The position numbers and the translations under genes are program-made. This document shows positions 16,804-26,167 of a stretch of 64,000 nucleotides of DNA, in pieces (position 1 is the stretch's first letter; every line of letters begins with the position of its first letter). The DNA comes from Azospirillum halopraeferens DSM 3675 (GTDB taxonomy: Bacteria > Pseudomonadota > Alphaproteobacteria > Azospirillales > Azospirillaceae), in assembly GCF_000429625.1 (NCBI RefSeq), contig NZ_AUCF01000005.1:124001-188000 (forward strand), in the 5' to 3' direction. A model generated the notes under the pieces. The model had not been told where the DNA came from, made no database searches, and saw nothing but the letters and a program-made list of their open reading frames with translations.

Positions 16804-17850
16804 CTACTGCGCCGCGGCGCGGCGCAGGTCATCCTCGTCCGGACGCCGCAGGCCGGTGGCGGCGTCGAAGGCGTGCACGGCGTCGGGGGCCCAGGACAGG
16901 CGCACCGATGCCCCCGGGGCCAACGGGGCGTGGCCCGGCGTGCGCACGGCCAGCGTCTGCGCCTCCGCCCCCTCGCCGACGCGGCACAGCACCACCGTGT
17001 CGGCACCGTGGTAGTCGGTGTCGGCCACCGTCGCCGCCAGGCCGGGGCCGGACGGGGCGAGGGTCATCGCCTCCGGCCGCACACCCAGGCGCACGCCGGG
17101 GAACTGCGGCAGATCGAACACGTTCATGGGCGGCGTGCCGATGAAGCGCGCCGCGAAGACCGAGGCCGGGCGGGCGTACAGCGCGTCCGGCGTGCCGGCC
17201 TGTTCCACGCGGCCGCCGTTCATCAGCACGACTTGGTCGGCCATGCTCATGGCCTCGGTCTGGTCATGGGTGACGTACACCATGGTGATGCCGAGGCGGA
17301 GCTGGAGCGCCCGGATCTCCCGCCTCATCTCGTGGCGGAGCTGCGCGTCCAGGTTGGACAGCGGCTCGTCCATCAGGCACACCGGCGCGTCGGCGACGAT
17401 GGCGCGGCCCAGCGCCACCCGCTGCTGCTGCCCGCCCGAAAGCTGCGCCGGCCGCCGCTCCAGCAGCGCGCCCAGCCCCAGCAGGTCGGCCGCCCGGGCC
17501 AGCCGCTTGCGCTGCTCGACCACGGGAACCCGGCGCACCTGAAGGCCGAACAGGATGTTGTCGGCGACGCTGAGGTGGGGGAACAGGGCGTAGGACTGGA
17601 ACACCATGGCGATGCGCCGGCGTGCCGGCGGCAGCGCCGACACGTCCGCACCGCCGATCAGCACCCGCCCGGAGGTGAGGGAGTCGAGCCCCGCGACCAG
17701 GCGCAGCGTCGTCGACTTGCCGCAGCCCGACGGTCCCAGCAGCACCAGCATCTGCCCGGCCTGCGCCGTCAGGCTGACCCCGTCGACGGCGGTCGCGGTT
17801 CCCCAGCGCTTGGTGACCCGGTCAAGCTCGACGGAACAGGGAACGGACAT
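16804..17850 (-). CDS. ugpC: ABC transporter ATP-binding protein (UgpC/MalK type)
   Basis: A 348-residue ATPase with Walker A GPSGCGKST, Q-loop FQSYALFPHLSV, signature LSGGQQQRVALGRA and Walker B CLMDEPLSNLD, plus the C-terminal TOBE/MalK regulatory domain (LGVRPEAMTL onward). It energises UgpAE. Here ugpC is first (C-B-A-E), whereas rhizobia usually have B-A-E-C. The ATG at 17850 has only a modest Shine-Dalgarno. The promoter should be in the 205 bp divergent spacer upstream. Confidence 0.88.
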   Translation of the reverse strand: MSVPCSVELDRVTKRWGTATAVDGVSLTAQAGQMLVLLGPSGCGKSTTLRLVAGLDSLTSGRVLIGGADVSALPPARRRIAMVFQSYALFPHLSVADNILFGLQVRRVPVVEQRKRLARAADLLGLGALLERRPAQLSGGQQQRVALGRAIVADAPVCLMDEPLSNLDAQLRHEMRREIRALQLRLGITMVYVTHDQTEAMSMADQVVLMNGGRVEQAGTPDALYARPASVFAARFIGTPPMNVFDLPQFPGVRLGVRPEAMTLAPSGPGLAATVADTDYHGADTVVLCRVGEGAEAQTLAVRTPGHAPLAPGASVRLSWAPDAVHAFDAATGLRRPDEDDLRRAAAQ

Positions 17851-18055
17851 GGCGGTGCGGAACCCGGAAACGGTGGCGGCGGTGCGGGCACGCACAATGC
17901 TGTATGCGAATGACGTTCGAATGGCGGTTCCGTTGCGGTTCGATGTCAATCGCCGGAACCGGCGGCGGCGGCGCCTTGACAGCCTGCCGCCGTGCTCCTT
18001 CTTCAAGGGGGGCCGGCGGGCGCGCGCCGGAATGTGCCGGGGAGAGGGATCAGCG

Positions 18056-19738
18056 ATGGAGTTCGGACCGGTTCCGGTCGCCGCGGCGCAGGGTGCCATC
18101 CTCGCCCATTCCGTGCGCAAGGGCTGCCTGATCTTCAGGAAAGGGCGCCGCCTGAGCGCGGCCGACACGGCCGCCCTGGAGGCCGCCGGCTTCGCCGAGG
18201 TGGTCGTCGCCCGCCCCGGCCCCGACGACGTGGAGGAGGAGGATGCCGCCGCCCGCGTCGCCGCCGCGCTGGCCGGACCCCACCTGTCCGTGGCCGCGCC
18301 CTTCACCGGCCGCGTCAACCTGTTCGCCGCCGCCGCCGGGCTGGCGGTGGTGGGGGCCGAGCCCATCCACCGCCTGAACCGCACCCACGAGGCGGTGACC
18401 GTCGCCACCCTGGCCCCCTTCACCCCGGTGGAACCCGGCCGGATGGTCGCCACGGTCAAGATCATCCCCTTCGCCGCACCGCGCGACGCGGTGGAGCGGG
18501 TGCTGGCCGGGCTGACGGAGGTGGCGGGCGGCCCGCCGCTGCGCGTGGCGCCCTACCGCCCGCTGCGCGCCGGGCTCCTTCAGACCCGCTTCTGGGGCGT
18601 CAAGGACGCGATGCTCGACAAGACCGTGGCCGTCACCCGCGACCGGCTGGCTGCGCTGGGTGGGACGCTGGCGGCGGAGACGCGGTGCGAGCACGCCGTG
18701 GCGGCGGTGGCCGACGCCCTGGTCGGGCTGGCGGCGGACGCGCCCGACCTGCTGCTGATCGCCGGGGCCTCGGCCATCACCGACCGGCGCGACGTGCTGC
18801 CGGCAGCGGTGGAGGCGGCGGGCGGCCAAGTGGAGCATTTCGGTATGCCCGTCGACCCCGGCAACCTGCTGCTGCTGGCGCGCCTGGGCGGCGTGCCCGT
18901 TCTGGGGCTGCCGGGCTGCGCCCGCTCGCCCCGGCTCAACGGCTTCGACTGGGTGCTCCGGCGCCTGGCCGCGGGCATCCCCGTGGGGCGCGAGGACGTC
19001 ATGGACATGGGCGTCGGCGGCCTGCTGGCGGAGATCCCGACCCGTCCCCTGCCCCGCGCCGGCCATCCCCCGGCGGACGCGGCGGACGGCGGCGACGCGC
19101 AGGCACCCCGGGCGTCCCGCATCGCCGCCCTGGTGCTGGCGGCCGGCCGGTCCACCCGCATGGGCGGCCCCAACAAGCTGCTGGCGGAGTTGGACGGCAA
19201 ACCCCTGGTCGCCCACACCGTGGACGCCGCCCTGGCGTCGCGCGCCCATCCCGTGGTGGTGGTCACCGGCCACGACCGCGCGGCGGTGGACGCGGCGCTG
19301 ACCGGCCGGCCGGTCACCACCGTGCACAACCCCGACCACGCCGCCGGGCTCAGCACGTCCCTGCGCGCCGGGCTGGCGGCCCTGCCGGACGATGCGGACG
19401 GAGTGCTGGTGTGCCTGGGCGACATGCCCGTGGTGACGCCGGCGATCCTCGACCGGCTGATCGCCGCCTTCGCCCCGGTGGAGGGCCGCGGGATCTGTGT
19501 GCCCACGGTGGCCGGCAAGCGCGGCAACCCGGTGCTGTGGAGCCGCGATCACTTCGCCGACATGGCCGCCATCACCGGCGACACCGGGGCGCGCCACCTG
19601 ATCGGCGCCAACGCCGATCAGCTCTGCGAGGTGGAGGTGGGCGACGACGCCGTGCTGCGCGACGTGGACACGCCCGACGCCCTGGCGGCGCTGCGGGGAG
19701 ACGCCCCGGCGCCGCCTACCGCTCCGGTTCGGGGGTGA
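18056..19738 (+). CDS. MoeA-like molybdopterin-binding domain fused to MocA-type nucleotidyltransferase
   Basis: A 560-residue two-domain protein. The N-terminal part (about 1-340) contains a molybdopterin-binding domain (LLLIAGASAITDRRDVLPAAVEAAGG, GNLLLLARLGGVPVLGLPGCARSP). From about 355 a NTP-transferase domain begins (ALVLAAGRSTRMGGPNKLLAEL), with MVCLGDMPVV-like acidic site (LVCLGDMPVVTP). Such fusions are thought to transfer CMP to molybdopterin for xanthine-dehydrogenase-type enzymes. ATG 18056 follows GGAGAGGG with good spacing. It is alone and divergent from ugpC; no molybdenum hydroxylase gene is adjacent. Its last 23 bases overlap the convergent pilZ gene. Confidence 0.87.
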   Translation: MEFGPVPVAAAQGAILAHSVRKGCLIFRKGRRLSAADTAALEAAGFAEVVVARPGPDDVEEEDAAARVAAALAGPHLSVAAPFTGRVNLFAAAAGLAVVGAEPIHRLNRTHEAVTVATLAPFTPVEPGRMVATVKIIPFAAPRDAVERVLAGLTEVAGGPPLRVAPYRPLRAGLLQTRFWGVKDAMLDKTVAVTRDRLAALGGTLAAETRCEHAVAAVADALVGLAADAPDLLLIAGASAITDRRDVLPAAVEAAGGQVEHFGMPVDPGNLLLLARLGGVPVLGLPGCARSPRLNGFDWVLRRLAAGIPVGREDVMDMGVGGLLAEIPTRPLPRAGHPPADAADGGDAQAPRASRIAALVLAAGRSTRMGGPNKLLAELDGKPLVAHTVDAALASRAHPVVVVTGHDRAAVDAALTGRPVTTVHNPDHAAGLSTSLRAGLAALPDDADGVLVCLGDMPVVTPAILDRLIAAFAPVEGRGICVPTVAGKRGNPVLWSRDHFADMAAITGDTGARHLIGANADQLCEVEVGDDAVLRDVDTPDALAALRGDAPAPPTAPVRG

Positions 19739-20546
19739 TGCCGGCGTCCTTCATGGCGTGGACGAGGTCGAGCATGACCGTGCTGATGGTCGGGAAGTCA
19801 AGGGCGAGCGCCGTGCGGTCCGCGTCGTAGCGGATCACCGTCGCCGCCTGCCGCCCGGGTTCCCGCCCCGGCAGCTCGTCACAGCGGATGTCGAGGCGGA
19901 CGCGGTCGCCGGCGGACAGCTCCAGCTCGCCGCGGTAGCCTTCGATCAGCAGGCCGCGGGTCGACCAGTTGACGGTCGCATAGCGCCGCCCGCCCATCTC
20001 AACCGTCACCACCGGATCGGCGTAGCGGATGGCGCGGCGGCGCTCGGGAACACCGTCGGGCGGCTTGGCGCCGACGTCGTGCTGCGCCAGCTTGCGGGCG
20101 TTCGCGGCCTTGGTGCGGGCGTCGACGCCGTCGGCGGTGGTCATCAGGGCGGCCTGGACGCGCCGCTCGACACCATGGCGGAACTCCTCGGTGGCACCGA
20201 AGCGGACGGCCTTGGCGAAATGCTGCTTGGCCCTGGCCAGGATCTCGTTGCGGCCCTTCTCGTCGCCGGCATGGCCGCGGCGCTCGGCCATAGTCACCAG
20301 GGCATCGACGCTGCGGGCAAAGGCGTCGCGCTGGATTCCCTTCAGGATCTCGCGGAATTCCGCCGCACGCTGGGAGGGAAACTCCCGCGCCTTCAGCAGT
20401 TCGCCCGCCGACAGGGCCCCCTGCTCCACCACCTCGGGATCGCCGGACTCGGCCATCCGCCGGAGCCGGGACACCTCCTGCTCCGCCTTGCGCAGCATGG
20501 CATCCTCAAGCTTCCGGCGCGTCTCCGCATCCATCACTGCAGGCAT
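19716..20546 (-). CDS. PilZ-domain protein, probable c-di-GMP receptor
   Basis: A 276-residue protein. Residues 1 to about 170 are helical and charged, probably coiled coil; the PilZ domain follows, with the c-di-GMP motifs RRAIR (RxxxR) and NWSTRG (NxSxxG) in correct order. It should bind c-di-GMP and act on motility, polysaccharide or chemotaxis, but the target is unknown. ATG 20546 is chosen because GGAGG precedes it by five bases; longer in-frame starts lack this. It follows kynA by 99 bp with an AT-rich spacer, so it probably has its own promoter. Its 3' end overlaps the convergent moeA-mocA gene. Confidence 0.83.
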   Translation of the reverse strand: MPAVMDAETRRKLEDAMLRKAEQEVSRLRRMAESGDPEVVEQGALSAGELLKAREFPSQRAAEFREILKGIQRDAFARSVDALVTMAERRGHAGDEKGRNEILARAKQHFAKAVRFGATEEFRHGVERRVQAALMTTADGVDARTKAANARKLAQHDVGAKPPDGVPERRRAIRYADPVVTVEMGGRRYATVNWSTRGLLIEGYRGELELSAGDRVRLDIRCDELPGREPGRQAATVIRYDADRTALALDFPTISTVMLDLVHAMKDAGITPEPER

Positions 20547-20645
20547 GGCGGCCTCCGCACGCTGCCCCACCGAATCATCGTATCAAGGCACAATTAACGA
20601 ATCTTGAACCTTGTACTAAAGAACCATGCCGCCACCGCACATTGC

Positions 20646-21497
20646 TCACAGGGAGGTGCGGACGTCCCACAGCTCCGGGAACAGGCGGACGTCCAGCATG
20701 CGGCGCAGGTAGGCCACCCCCGGCGTGCCGCCGGTGCCGCGCTTGAAGCCGATGACCCGCTCCACCGTGGTGACGTGGCGGAACCGCCACTGGCGCACGG
20801 CGTCCTCCAGATCCACCAGCTTCTCCGCCAGCTCGTAGAGGCTCCAGTGCCGCTCCGGGTCGCGGTAGACGGCCAGCCAGGCGTCGCGCACCCCGTCGGC
20901 CGCGACGTAGGGCTGCGACCAGTCGCGCTCCAGCCGGTCGGCCGGCACGGGCAGGCCGCGGCGGGCCAGGGCGCGCACCGCCTCGTCGTACAGGCTGGGG
21001 CTGCGCAGGGCCGCCTCCAGCGCCGTCGTCAGGTCGCGGCGGTGGCGGTGGGGGGCGATCATGGCCTCCTGCTTGTTGCCCAGCAGGAACTCGATGGTGC
21101 GGTACTGGTAGGACTGGAACCCCGACGACCGCCCGAGGTGGTCGCGGAACGCCGTGTACTCGCTGGGCGTCAGGGTGGACAGCACGTCCCACGCCTGGAT
21201 CAGTTGCGCCATCACCCGCGCCACCCGGGCCAGCATCTTGAAGGCCGGCCCCGGATCGTCGGCGGCGATGTGGGCGCGCGCCGCCATCAGTTCATGGATG
21301 ACCAGCTTCATCCACAGCTCGGTCGTCTGATGCTGGACGATAAACAGCAGCTCGTCGTGGCAGGGCGAGCGCGGGTGCTGCGCCGCCAGCAGCGTGTCCA
21401 GGCCGAGATAGTCGCCATAACTCATGGCGTCGGAGAAGTCGGTGTGCGCCCCGTGTTCGGCGCCGCCGCGGTCCCCGGTCGTCGGACCTCCGCTCAT
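20646..21497 (-). CDS. kynA: Tryptophan 2,3-dioxygenase
   Basis: A 283-residue haem dioxygenase matching KynA throughout: [38 protein letters not shown] (the haem/substrate pocket), [19 protein letters not shown] and [19 protein letters not shown]. It converts L-tryptophan to N-formylkynurenine. A GGAGGGGAGGGAGC Shine-Dalgarno marks ATG 21497. It is third in kynB-kynU-kynA, 21 bp after kynU. Confidence 0.96.
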   Translation of the reverse strand: MSGGPTTGDRGGAEHGAHTDFSDAMSYGDYLGLDTLLAAQHPRSPCHDELLFIVQHQTTELWMKLVIHELMAARAHIAADDPGPAFKMLARVARVMAQLIQAWDVLSTLTPSEYTAFRDHLGRSSGFQSYQYRTIEFLLGNKQEAMIAPHRHRRDLTTALEAALRSPSLYDEAVRALARRGLPVPADRLERDWSQPYVAADGVRDAWLAVYRDPERHWSLYELAEKLVDLEDAVRQWRFRHVTTVERVIGFKRGTGGTPGVAYLRRMLDVRLFPELWDVRTSL

Positions 21498-21518
21498 GGC
21501 ATGCTCCCTCCCCTCCCG

Positions 21519-22751
21519 TCAGGTCACCGCCGCGCGCCGGCGGAACTCCGGCCGGTCCCAGGCGCCGGTGGCCAGCACGTCGCGCAGGGCTTCCACCGCG
21601 TCCCACACGTCGACATGGCGCACGTACAGGGGGGCGAAGCCGAAGCGCAGGATGTCCGGGGCGCGGACGTCGCCGACGACGCCGCGGGCGATCAGCGCCT
21701 GCATCACCGCATACGCCTCGGGGTGGCGCAACGATACCTGGCTGCCGCATGCCTCGGGATCCGACGGCCCGTACGTCAGCAGGCCGAGGCCGGCGCAGCG
21801 CTCCGCCACCAGGCGGCGGAACAGCCCGGTCAGCGACAGGCTCTTGCGGCGCAGCCGGGTCATGTCCACAGCCAGCAGTTCCTCCACCCCGGCCTCCAGG
21901 GCCGCCATGGACAGCACCGGCGGCGTGCCGCACAGGACGCGGCGGATGTCCGGGGCCGGCCGGTATGCCTGTTCGAAGGCGAAGGGCGCCGCGTGCCCCA
22001 GCCACCCCGTCAGCGGCTGGCGAAAGGCGCCGATCAGCCGTTCGGCCACGTACAGGAAGGACGGCGCGCCGGGACCGCCGTTCAGGTACTTGTAGCCGCA
22101 CCCGACCGCCAGGTCGGCGCCGGCGCCGTCCAGGTCGACGGGCACCGCCCCGGCGCTGTGCGCCAGGTCCCACAGCATCAGCGCCCCGGCGTCGTGCGCC
22201 GCCCGGGTCACCGCCGCCAGGTCCAGCATGTGGCCGCTGCGGTAGTCCACATGGGTCAGCAACACCACCGCTACAGCGCCGTCCACGGCCGCGGCCGCCT
22301 CCTCCCGCTCCACCAGACGCAGGGTGACACCGCCGCCCAGCAGCGCCTCCAGCCCCTGCGCCACGTAGAGGTCGGTGGGAAAGCCCGTGCGCTCCGACAG
22401 GATCACCCGCCGGTCCGGCCGCAGGGCCAGCGCCGCCGCCAGCGCCTTGAAGGTGTTGATCGAGGTGGAATCCGCCACCGCGACCTGGCCGGGGGCGGCG
22501 CCGATCAGCCGGCCGATGGCGTCGCCGACCCGTGTCGGCAGGTCGATCCAGCCGGCATCGTTCCAGCTCCGGATCAGGCCGTTCCCCCACTCCTCGCGCA
22601 GGCAGCGCTCCACCCGCGCCGCGGCGGCGCGGGGCAGCGGCCCCAGCGAGTTGCCGTCCAGATAGATCAGCCCCTCGGGCAGCAGGAACCGCTCGCGCGC
22701 CGGCGCCAGCGGGTCGGTCGTGTCGAGGATGGCGCAGGCGACGCGGCTCAT
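21519..22751 (-). CDS. kynU: Kynureninase
   Basis: A 410-residue PLP enzyme. It shows [14 protein letters not shown], the Asp of [17 protein letters not shown], and the pyridoxal lysine in [19 protein letters not shown]. It cleaves kynurenine to anthranilate and alanine. ATG 22751 with GAGGGG is preferred; a GTG at 22763 overlapping the kynB stop (GTGA) is an alternative coupled start. With KynA and KynB it completes tryptophan to anthranilate. Confidence 0.95.
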   Translation of the reverse strand: MSRVACAILDTTDPLAPARERFLLPEGLIYLDGNSLGPLPRAAAARVERCLREEWGNGLIRSWNDAGWIDLPTRVGDAIGRLIGAAPGQVAVADSTSINTFKALAAALALRPDRRVILSERTGFPTDLYVAQGLEALLGGGVTLRLVEREEAAAAVDGAVAVVLLTHVDYRSGHMLDLAAVTRAAHDAGALMLWDLAHSAGAVPVDLDGAGADLAVGCGYKYLNGGPGAPSFLYVAERLIGAFRQPLTGWLGHAAPFAFEQAYRPAPDIRRVLCGTPPVLSMAALEAGVEELLAVDMTRLRRKSLSLTGLFRRLVAERCAGLGLLTYGPSDPEACGSQVSLRHPEAYAVMQALIARGVVGDVRAPDILRFGFAPLYVRHVDVWDAVEALRDVLATGAWDRPEFRRRAAVT

Positions 22752-22759
22752 CTGGCCCC

Positions 22760-23398
22760 TCACGACGCCAGCTCCCGCAGGACGGCGCGCACCGGGGCGG
22801 CGTCCAGGCCGGCGAGGTTCAGCGGCAGGGCGATCAGTTCGTAATCGCCGGGCTCCACACCGTCCAGCACCAGCCCCTCCAGGATCGCCATGCCATGGGC
22901 CCGCACCCGGCGGTGCGCGTCGAGCGTCTTGGACTCCTGCGGATCGAGCGACGGGGTGTCGACACCCACCAGCCGCACGCCGTGCGCCGCCAGCCGGTCC
23001 ACCGTGGCGGGATGAAGGGCGGCGAAGCCGGGGTCCCAGACGTCGCGCGGGGCGGCGGCGTAGGTGCGCAGCAGCACCCGCGGCGGCACGCCGTCGAGCC
23101 GCCCGTCCAGGACCTCGGGCGGCACCAGGGGGCCGCGGCCCACCGCGTCCACCACCCGGCAGGGGCCGAGATAGCGGTCCAGGTCGAGGCCGCCGACGGG
23201 CACGCCGTCGGCGTCGTAATGCAGGGGCGCGTCGGCGTGGGCGCCGCTGTGGGTGGACAGCGTCACCCGTGCCACGTTGACCGGGCAGCCCGGTCCCATG
23301 ACCATGGTCCGCTCCTCTTCAAAGGGCGTATCCCCCGGCCACACCGGCAGGCCCGGCCGCAGCGGCGGCCCGATGTCCCAGAGGCGTCGCTGCGCCAT
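22760..23398 (-). CDS. kynB: Kynurenine formamidase (arylformamidase)
   Basis: A 212-residue cyclase-family metal hydrolase. Zinc ligands are in [19 protein letters not shown], and the family signature [18 protein letters not shown] is intact. It converts N-formylkynurenine to kynurenine and formate. It is the first gene of kynBUA; the promoter must lie in the 290 bp spacer (23399-23688), which is divergent from the aor operon. The formate released could feed the formate dehydrogenase encoded further along, although this is not a specific link. Confidence 0.95.
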   Translation of the reverse strand: MAQRRLWDIGPPLRPGLPVWPGDTPFEEERTMVMGPGCPVNVARVTLSTHSGAHADAPLHYDADGVPVGGLDLDRYLGPCRVVDAVGRGPLVPPEVLDGRLDGVPPRVLLRTYAAAPRDVWDPGFAALHPATVDRLAAHGVRLVGVDTPSLDPQESKTLDAHRRVRAHGMAILEGLVLDGVEPGDYELIALPLNLAGLDAAPVRAVLRELAS

Positions 23399-23688
23399 TC
23401 CTTCTCCCCGTGCGGTTCTTTCGGCTCCGTCGCCCTGCCCCTAACCCTGCTACGTCCGCGCCGTCCGGGAAAGACGCTCCTTCGGGGGAGGCGGGCGCCG
23501 CCGGCCATCTGCGCCTAAAGTAGTGATCGACAGGGCCCTGCCAGCCCTTGCCGCCCGCCCCGTGGCGCGTATAGGCTTTCCGCATAATGAAAAAGGGCAC
23601 TCGCCCGCCGCCGTGCCGTGCGCACGCCCCGGCGGGAAGGGTCGGCCCGCAAGGTTCCGGATTCCACACCGTCGGAGGAGTGCCCAGA

Positions 23689-24165
23689 ATGCAGCGCTCG
23701 CTCAACATCGACCCCGGCAAGTGCACCGGGTGTCGTCAGTGCGAAATGGCCTGCTCGTACGAAAACGAAAAGGTTTTCAACCCGTCGAAGTCGCGCATCC
23801 GCGTGTTCACCTTCGACGCGGAGGCCCGGTTCGTCCCCTACACCTGCACCCAGTGCGCCGAAGCCTGGTGCATGCGCGCCTGCCCGGTCGATGCCATCCG
23901 GATCAACCTCGGCACCGGCGCCAAGGAGATCCACAACGACGTCTGCGTCGGCTGCAAGGTCTGTACGATCGCCTGTCCGTTCGGCACGGTGAACTACAAC
24001 GCCGACACCGGCAAGGTCATGAAGTGCGACCTCTGCGAGGGTGATCCCGCCTGTGCCAAGGCATGCCCCACCGCCGCCATCACCTATGTCGACGCCAACT
24101 GGACCGGCCTCGACAAGATGCGGATGTGGGCGGCGAAGACCGATTCGGCGATGACCGCGAACTGA
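23689..24165 (+). CDS. aorA: Iron-sulfur electron-transfer subunit of aldehyde oxidoreductase (AorA-like)
   Basis: A 158-residue polyferredoxin with four cysteine clusters: C12-C15-C18-C22, CTQCAEAWCMRACP, CVGCKVCTIACP and CDLCEGDPACAKACP, enough for four [4Fe-4S] clusters. It resembles the small subunit of the bacterial AorABC enzyme (Aromatoleum type), which links the tungsten subunit to the flavoprotein. ATG 23689 has a GGAGGAG Shine-Dalgarno eight bases upstream. Thirteen bases separate it from aorB. Confidence 0.86.
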   Translation: MQRSLNIDPGKCTGCRQCEMACSYENEKVFNPSKSRIRVFTFDAEARFVPYTCTQCAEAWCMRACPVDAIRINLGTGAKEIHNDVCVGCKVCTIACPFGTVNYNADTGKVMKCDLCEGDPACAKACPTAAITYVDANWTGLDKMRMWAAKTDSAMTAN

Positions 24166-24178
24166 GGAGGGTTGCACG

Positions 24179-26026
24179 ATGGGATGGGCCGGTAAGATCC
24201 TGCGCGTCAACCTGACCGCGGGCACCGTCAAGTCCGAGCCGCTGAACATGGAGTGGGCCCAGAGGTACCTGGGTTCGCGCGGCCTCGGCACCAAGTATCT
24301 GATGGAAGAGATCGACCCCCGCGTCGATCCGCTGTCGCCCGACAACAAGCTGCTGTTCGCCACCGGGCCGCTGACCGGCACCATGGCGTCCACGGGCGGG
24401 CGCTACACGGTCATCACCAAGGGCGCGCTGACCGGCGCCATCGCCTGCTCCAACTCCGGCGGCTTCTTCGGCAACGAGCTGAAGAACGCGGGCTGGGACA
24501 TGATCATCGTCGAAGGCCGGGCCGCCTCCCCCGTCTATCTCCACGTGGAAAACCAGACGGCGCGGCTGCTGCCGGCCGACGACCTCTGGGGCACCTCGGT
24601 GTGGCACACCGAAGAGGCGATCAAGGCCAAGCATCACGATCCGCAGATCCGCATCGCGTCCATCGGCGTGGCCGGCGAGAAGGGCGTGAAGTACGCCTGC
24701 GTCGTCAACGACCTGCACCGCGCTGCCGGGCGTTCGGGCGTGGGCACCGTGATGGGGTCGAAGAACCTGAAGGCCATCGCGGTGCGCGGTACGCTGGGCG
24801 TGCGGATCAAGGACTTCGACGCGTTCTTCCGGGCGACCGAGGCGGCCAAGGCGGTGCTGGCCGGCAACGCCGTGACCGGCCAGGGCCTGCCGGCCTACGG
24901 CACCCAGGTGCTGATGAACGTCATCAACGAGTCCGGTGCGATGCCCACGCGCAACCACCGCGACATCCAGTTCGAAGGCGCCCACAAGATCTCGGCCGAG
25001 GCGATGGCCGAGAAGCGGCCGACCGACGGCAAGGCGAACCTGGCGCGCAACGGCGCCTGCTTCGGCTGCACCATCGCCTGCGGCCGCATCTCGCAGATCG
25101 ACCGCACCCACTTCTCGGTCAAGGACAAGCCGCAGTACTGGGGCGCCTCGGGCGGCCTGGAGTACGAGGCGGCGTGGGCGCTGGGCTCCAACACCGGGGT
25201 CGACGATCTGGAGGCGCTGACCTACGCCAACTTCATCTGCAACGAACAGGGCATGGACCCCATCTCCTTCGGCGCCACCGTGTCGGCGGCCATGGAGCTG
25301 TTCGAGATCGGGGCGATCACCACCCGTGAAACCGGCGGCATCGAACTGCGGTTCGGCAGCGCCGAGGCGCTGGTGAAACTGGCGGAGCTGACCGGCAAGG
25401 GCGAGGGCTTCGGGGCCGAGATCGGCCTGGGCTCCCGGCTGCTGACGGCGAAGTACGGCCACCCCGACCTGCACATGGGCGTCAAGGGGCAGGAGTTCCC
25501 GGCCTACGACTCCCGCGGCATCCAGGGCATGGGTCTGACCTACGCCACCTCCAACCGCGGCGCCTGCCATCTGCGCAGCTACACCGTGGCGTCGGAGATC
25601 CTGGGCATCCCCGAGAAGACCGACCCCCTGGCCACCGACGGCAAGGCCGGGCTCGTCAAGGCGTTCCAGGACGCCACGGCGGCCTTCGACAGCGCGGGCA
25701 TCTGCATCTTCACCTCCTTCGCCTGGACGCTGCAGGACGTGGCGCCGCAGGTGGACGCCGCCTGCGAGGGCGACTGGACGGTGGAGAAGATGCTGGAGGT
25801 GGGCGAGCGCATCTGGAACCTGGAGCGGCAGTTCAACCTCGCCGCCGGCCTGACGGCGAAGGACGACACGCTGCCCAAGCGCCTGCTGAAGGAGGCGGCG
25901 AAGACCGGTCCGGCGACGGGCCGCGTCAACGACCTGGGCAAGATGCTGCCGGAGTACTACGCCCTGCGCGGCTGGTCGCCGGACGGCGTCCCGTCCAACG
26001 AGACGCTGGCCCGCCTGGCGCTCTGA
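24179..26026 (+). CDS. aorB: Tungsten-type aldehyde:ferredoxin oxidoreductase catalytic subunit
   Basis: A 615-residue AOR-family protein. Family features include MGWAGKILRVNLTAGTV, the metallopterin-contact stretch TGPLTGTMASTGGRYTV, GSKNLKAIAVRGT, and CFGCTIAC (Cys294, 297, 301) which starts the [4Fe-4S] ligand set. AORs oxidise aldehydes to acids with a tungsten bis-pterin cofactor and can run in reverse with low-potential electrons. Arrangement with AorA- and AorC-like genes fits the NAD-linked AorABC type. A tungstate-type ABC permease begins near the right edge. The physiological aldehyde is unknown. Confidence 0.9.
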   Translation: MGWAGKILRVNLTAGTVKSEPLNMEWAQRYLGSRGLGTKYLMEEIDPRVDPLSPDNKLLFATGPLTGTMASTGGRYTVITKGALTGAIACSNSGGFFGNELKNAGWDMIIVEGRAASPVYLHVENQTARLLPADDLWGTSVWHTEEAIKAKHHDPQIRIASIGVAGEKGVKYACVVNDLHRAAGRSGVGTVMGSKNLKAIAVRGTLGVRIKDFDAFFRATEAAKAVLAGNAVTGQGLPAYGTQVLMNVINESGAMPTRNHRDIQFEGAHKISAEAMAEKRPTDGKANLARNGACFGCTIACGRISQIDRTHFSVKDKPQYWGASGGLEYEAAWALGSNTGVDDLEALTYANFICNEQGMDPISFGATVSAAMELFEIGAITTRETGGIELRFGSAEALVKLAELTGKGEGFGAEIGLGSRLLTAKYGHPDLHMGVKGQEFPAYDSRGIQGMGLTYATSNRGACHLRSYTVASEILGIPEKTDPLATDGKAGLVKAFQDATAAFDSAGICIFTSFAWTLQDVAPQVDAACEGDWTVEKMLEVGERIWNLERQFNLAAGLTAKDDTLPKRLLKEAAKTGPATGRVNDLGKMLPEYYALRGWSPDGVPSNETLARLAL

Positions 26027-26071
26027 GGCGGCACACGGAGGCGGCGTCGCGGCGGGCCCCCACCCAACCCT

Positions 26072-26090
26072 CCCCCATCGCCGATGGGGG
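26072..26090 (+). other. GC-rich hairpin in the aorB-aorC spacer
   Basis: CCCCCATCG and CGATGGGGG pair around one C (about seven or eight pairs in practice). The 141 bp spacer also carries CCCCCACCC-AACCCTCC on its left, a motif shared with the spacer near 37,225. No T-run follows, so it is more likely an RNA-processing or stability element than a terminator. Confidence 0.5.
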
Positions 26091-26167
26091 GGCCGGAAGG
26101 GGGCCCGGCGCGACACCCCCGCCTCCGCCGCCGCTCACCCTCCGCACGGAACCCACGGGGGCACCCC

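Noticed and set aside
24080..26116. 678-codon minus-strand frame opposite aorB
   Set aside because: Antisense shadow of the AOR gene.
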